Source of the DNA: Pseudomonas sp. F(2018)
Lineage (GTDB): Bacteria; Pseudomonadota; Gammaproteobacteria; Pseudomonadales; Pseudomonadaceae
DNA: 64,000 bases
Assembly: GCF_005508865.1 (NCBI RefSeq)
Contig: NZ_SCOM01000003.1
Coordinates: 248,001-312,000, forward strand
Direction: 5' to 3'
In this document: positions 61,111 to 64,000 of the stretch, in pieces
How positions within the stretch are numbered: the stretch's first letter is position 1
How the letters are laid out: each line of letters starts with the position of its first letter
Program-made: the position numbers and the translations under genes
Notes under the pieces: model-generated
Databases searched by the model: none
Told to the model about the DNA's origin: nothing
What the model saw: the letters and a program-made list of their open reading frames with translations, nothing else

Positions 61111-61210
61111 CCCCTCTCCCCCTGGGAGAGGGGCCGGGGGTGAGGGTCTCCTAGGCTGCTCCGAGTTGCCTGCAGCACCCTCACCCAGCCCTCTCCCGGA
61201 GGGAGAGGGA
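61111..61210. repeat. REP-like CCCTCTCCC array (BIME-like)
   Basis: Two outer hairpins, CCCCTCTCCC-CCT-GGGAGAGGGG (61111-61133) and CCCTCTCCC-GGA-GGGAGAGGG (61189-61209), flank a long inverted pair GGGTGAGGG (61138-61146) / CCCTCACCC (61178-61186). The element fills most of the spacer between D2HGDH and the FAH gene and shares its core with 20678 and 40031. Confidence 0.85.
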
Positions 61211-61236
61211 GCCAGCACCCACCCGAGGAGTGGCCC

Positions 61237-61902
61237 ATGAGCTACCAGCACCAGTACACCGACGGCACGCCGATCCACTTCCCGCTGGGCAAGGTGGTCT
61301 GCGTCGGGCGCAACTACGCCGAGCATGCCGCCGAGCTGAACAACCCGATCCCGACCGAGCCGCTGCTGTTCATCAAGCCGGGCAGCTGCACCGTGCCGCT
61401 GAACGACAGCTTCGCCATTCCGGCCGACCGCGGTGCCGTGCACTTCGAGGCGGAGATCGCCGTGCTGATCGGCAAGCCGCTGTCGAAGAAGCCGTCCGAG
61501 GAAGAAGTGCGCGACGCCATCTCCGGCTTCGCCCCGGCCCTGGACCTGACCCTGCGCGACGTGCAGGCCAAGCTCAAGGAGAAGGGCCTGCCCTGGGAGC
61601 TGTCCAAGTCCTTCGATGGCGCCTATGTGCTGGCGCCCTTCGTCGCCGCCGACGCAGTGGAAGACGTGCGCGACATCGGCATCCGCCTGTCCATCGACGG
61701 CCAGCTACGTCAGGACGGCAACAGCCGCGACATGCTCAACCCGATCATCGGTCTGATCCAGCACATCGCCGGCCACTTCAGCCTGCAGCCGGGCGATGTG
61801 GTGTCCACCGGCACACCGGCCGGCGTCGGCCCGCTGGCCAGCGGCGAGAACCTGGAGATCGAGCTGGTCGGCCTGTCGCGCTTCACCAGCCGCGTGCTCT
61901 GA
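61237..61902 (+). CDS. Fumarylacetoacetate hydrolase-family protein
   Basis: A 221-residue FAH-fold enzyme (YcgM/FAHD1 type) with CVGRNYAEHAAEL (about 22-34), metal ligands in HFEAEIAVLIG (about 69-79) and ALDLTLRD (about 103-110), and TGTPAGVGPL near the end. Related enzymes are acylpyruvases or oxaloacetate tautomerases. The substrate is not determinable; the position next to a D2HGDH gene hints at 2-oxo acid metabolism. Confidence 0.88.
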   Translation: MSYQHQYTDGTPIHFPLGKVVCVGRNYAEHAAELNNPIPTEPLLFIKPGSCTVPLNDSFAIPADRGAVHFEAEIAVLIGKPLSKKPSEEEVRDAISGFAPALDLTLRDVQAKLKEKGLPWELSKSFDGAYVLAPFVAADAVEDVRDIGIRLSIDGQLRQDGNSRDMLNPIIGLIQHIAGHFSLQPGDVVSTGTPAGVGPLASGENLEIELVGLSRFTSRVL

Positions 61903-61903
61903 T

Positions 61904-61932
61904 CCGCCGCCGGTCCTGTGCGGCGGGCCTTT
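61904..61932 (+). terminator. Possible weak terminator after the FAH gene
   Basis: CCGCCG (61904-61909) and CGGCGG (61921-61926) form a 6-bp stem with an 11-nt loop and are followed by GCCTTT. The T-tract is short. Confidence 0.4.
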
Positions 61933-62003
61933 CCGCCGCCCTTCACAGAACTTTCACCGACGCCGAGTAGTCTGAGAGGCTCGATCCCCCCGAGCAGTAT
62001 TCG

Positions 62004-62930
62004 ATGTCCCTCAGCCTCTTCCTGCCTCGCCAGCGTCGCCTGACCCTGGCGCTGGTCGTCGCCCTCGCCTGCACCGCCGCCCTGACCCGCTACCTGCACT
62101 GGGACGACCGTGCCCTGTTGTGGTTCAAGGAGCAGAGCGTACCGGCCGCCGAGCGCGCCGCCAGCATCTGGCTGCCGGGCTACAAGGCCAGCGTCGAGGG
62201 CAAACCGCTGGTCGGCCTGGAGGAGGACGAGACCTCCGACCTGACCTACAACCCGATCACCGGCACCCTGTTCACCGTCACCGGCAAGCTGCCGATGCTG
62301 GTGGAGCTCAGCCGCAGCGGCGACGTGCTGCGGCGCATCGCGCTCAAGGGCTTCTCCAATCCGGAGGGCGTGGCGGTGCTGGAAAACGGCAACATCGCCG
62401 TGACCGACGAGCGGCGGCGCAACCTGTCGATCTTCGAGCTGAATCCGCTGACCCGCGAGCTCGACCTGGCCGACGCCAAGCCCTTCGACCTGGGCTTCCC
62501 TGACGCCGGCAACAAGGGCTTCGAGGGCATCGCCTGGGACCCGGCGCGGCAGCGCCTGCTGCTCGGCAAGGAGCGCACGCCACGGATGTTCAGCCTCGGC
62601 AGCGACGGCCAGCACCTGCTCGACAATGAGCTGCAGCCACTCCCCAGCTACGGCCTGGGCATGCGCAACCTGTCGGCGCTGAGCGTCGACCCGCGCACCG
62701 GGCATATCCTCGCCCTCTCCGCCCAGTCGCATCTGCTGCTGGAGCTGGACGAGCGCGGCGAGCCGGTCAGCTTCATCAGCCTGATCGGCGGCCAGAGCGG
62801 TCTGGACCGGCGCATCCCTCGCGCCGAGGGCGTGGCCATGGACGAGGACGGCACCATCTACATGGTCAGCGAGCCGAACCTGTTCTACGTGTTCCGCAAG
62901 GATGAACCCTTCACCGCTCCCCAAGGCTGA
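62004..62930 (+). CDS. SdiA-regulated-like beta-propeller protein
   Basis: A 308-residue protein with one N-terminal hydrophobic segment (about 12-30), probably a signal anchor, then a propeller-like domain with repeated loops (EEDETSDLTYNP, GFSNPEGVAVLENG, GNKGFEGIAWD, RNLSALSVDPRTG). This matches the SdiA-regulated/YjiK family of unknown function. The final A of its TGA stop is the first base of repeat copy 3. Confidence 0.85.
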   Translation: MSLSLFLPRQRRLTLALVVALACTAALTRYLHWDDRALLWFKEQSVPAAERAASIWLPGYKASVEGKPLVGLEEDETSDLTYNPITGTLFTVTGKLPMLVELSRSGDVLRRIALKGFSNPEGVAVLENGNIAVTDERRRNLSIFELNPLTRELDLADAKPFDLGFPDAGNKGFEGIAWDPARQRLLLGKERTPRMFSLGSDGQHLLDNELQPLPSYGLGMRNLSALSVDPRTGHILALSAQSHLLLELDERGEPVSFISLIGGQSGLDRRIPRAEGVAMDEDGTIYMVSEPNLFYVFRKDEPFTAPQG

Positions 62931-63087
62931 GAACCTACTTATGCTTTGCTGCGCGTCGGCCAGGCTGTGTTGAAAGCCGGTTCGGAATGTTCATTTACCA
63001 TTCGTAAACTCGCGTGCGAGCCCAGTCCGCTTCCTCACCAGCTTTCGCCTTGCCTGGCTCTAGCTCGCAAGAGCCTAAGCAGGTTCT
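62930..63087 (-). mobile_element. Nested-hairpin MITE-like element, copy 3
   Basis: A 158-bp element in the opposite orientation to copies 1 and 2. The ends AGAACCTACTTATGC and (complement) AGAACCTGCTTAGGC match at 13 of 15. On the minus strand it has an outer stem GAAAGCTGGT / ACCGGCTTTC (one T-G wobble) and an inner TTTAC-GAATG-GTAAA hairpin, with a 15-16-nt insertion (CTGGGCTCGCACGC) before the inner stem. It lies between stop codons of convergent genes. Confidence 0.88.
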
Positions 63088-63093
63088 AGGCGT

Positions 63094-64000
<907 letters not shown>

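Overview
This 64 kb window is an ordinary-looking, gene-dense chromosomal segment of a GC-rich Pseudomonas, most likely from the P. aeruginosa/P. alcaligenes side of the genus. The evidence is the gene content and local order, which match core Pseudomonas blocks: metX-metW-DUF4426-rdgB-hemW; pckA/hslO-hslR/rimB-rimK; amgS-amgR/tex/gshA/argA-argE; gcvT-gcvH-gcvP with an iron ABC pair; ubiI-ubiH-pepP-yecA/zapA-ssrS-fthC; ubiD-rho-trxA/ppx; serA/D-2-hydroxyglutarate dehydrogenase. Protein lengths and start regions agree with what I remember of P. aeruginosa orthologues. I see no prophage, transposase, CRISPR array, integrase, rRNA or tRNA. No gene-free stretch exceeds 300 bases; the longest gaps are the rho leader (about 240 b) and the zapA-fthC gap, which is filled by 6S RNA.

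Layout. 1-7171 (+): end of a dynamin-like GTPase, then the tightly packed methionine/ITPase/HemW operon and a run of small poorly characterised envelope or secreted proteins. 7233-10350 (-): pckA, hslO, hslR. 10449-11818 (+): rimB-rimK. 11842-17776 (-): a 1258-residue MASE1-PAS-GGDEF-EAL protein and the AmgS/AmgR two-component system. 17948-22799 (+): tex, a hotdog thioesterase, gshA and an Rmf-like small protein. 22973-25523 (-): argA and argE. 25689-33570 (+): Pit transporter, CYTH/CHAD triphosphatase, an orphan PilB/GspE-type ATPase, QmcA-NfeD, DUF2388 and a lipoprotein hydrolase. 33629-46179 (-): glycine cleavage system, FbpB/FbpA iron transport, ubiI, a hotdog protein, ubiH, pepP, yecA-like. 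46328-50415 (+): TIGR02449 protein, zapA, 6S RNA, fthC, EVE protein and a CHASE-like GGDEF protein, with one 42-residue membrane protein on the minus strand. 50417-64000: fliL-like (-), qor (+), a ferredoxin reductase, ubiD, rho, trxA (-), ppx (+), serA (-), D2HGDH, an FAH-family enzyme and a SdiA-regulated-like protein (+), and a truncated histone-deacetylase-like amidohydrolase (-).

Functional themes: ubiquinone synthesis (ubiI, ubiH, ubiD and a Fre-like reductase), one-carbon/glycine/serine metabolism (gcvTHP, serA with D2HGDH, fthC), arginine and glutathione synthesis, redox proteostasis (hslO, hslR, trxA), and cyclic-di-GMP signalling (two GGDEF proteins, one of them beside rimB-rimK).

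The least explained content is in the intergenic DNA. Three copies of a roughly 140-160 bp palindromic element abut gene stop codons; two have terminal inverted repeats beginning AGAACCT, and the nested hairpins show compensatory changes between copies. Separate REP-like arrays of CCCTCTCCC palindromes and a GTAGCC(T/C)GGATGCAATCC element also occur. Other points of interest are a 42-residue membrane protein too short for standard calling, a low-GC3 codon patch inside the orphan ATPase gene, a 16-bp perfect palindrome between serA and D2HGDH, and the 6S RNA closing stem that contains the likely fthC ribosome binding site.
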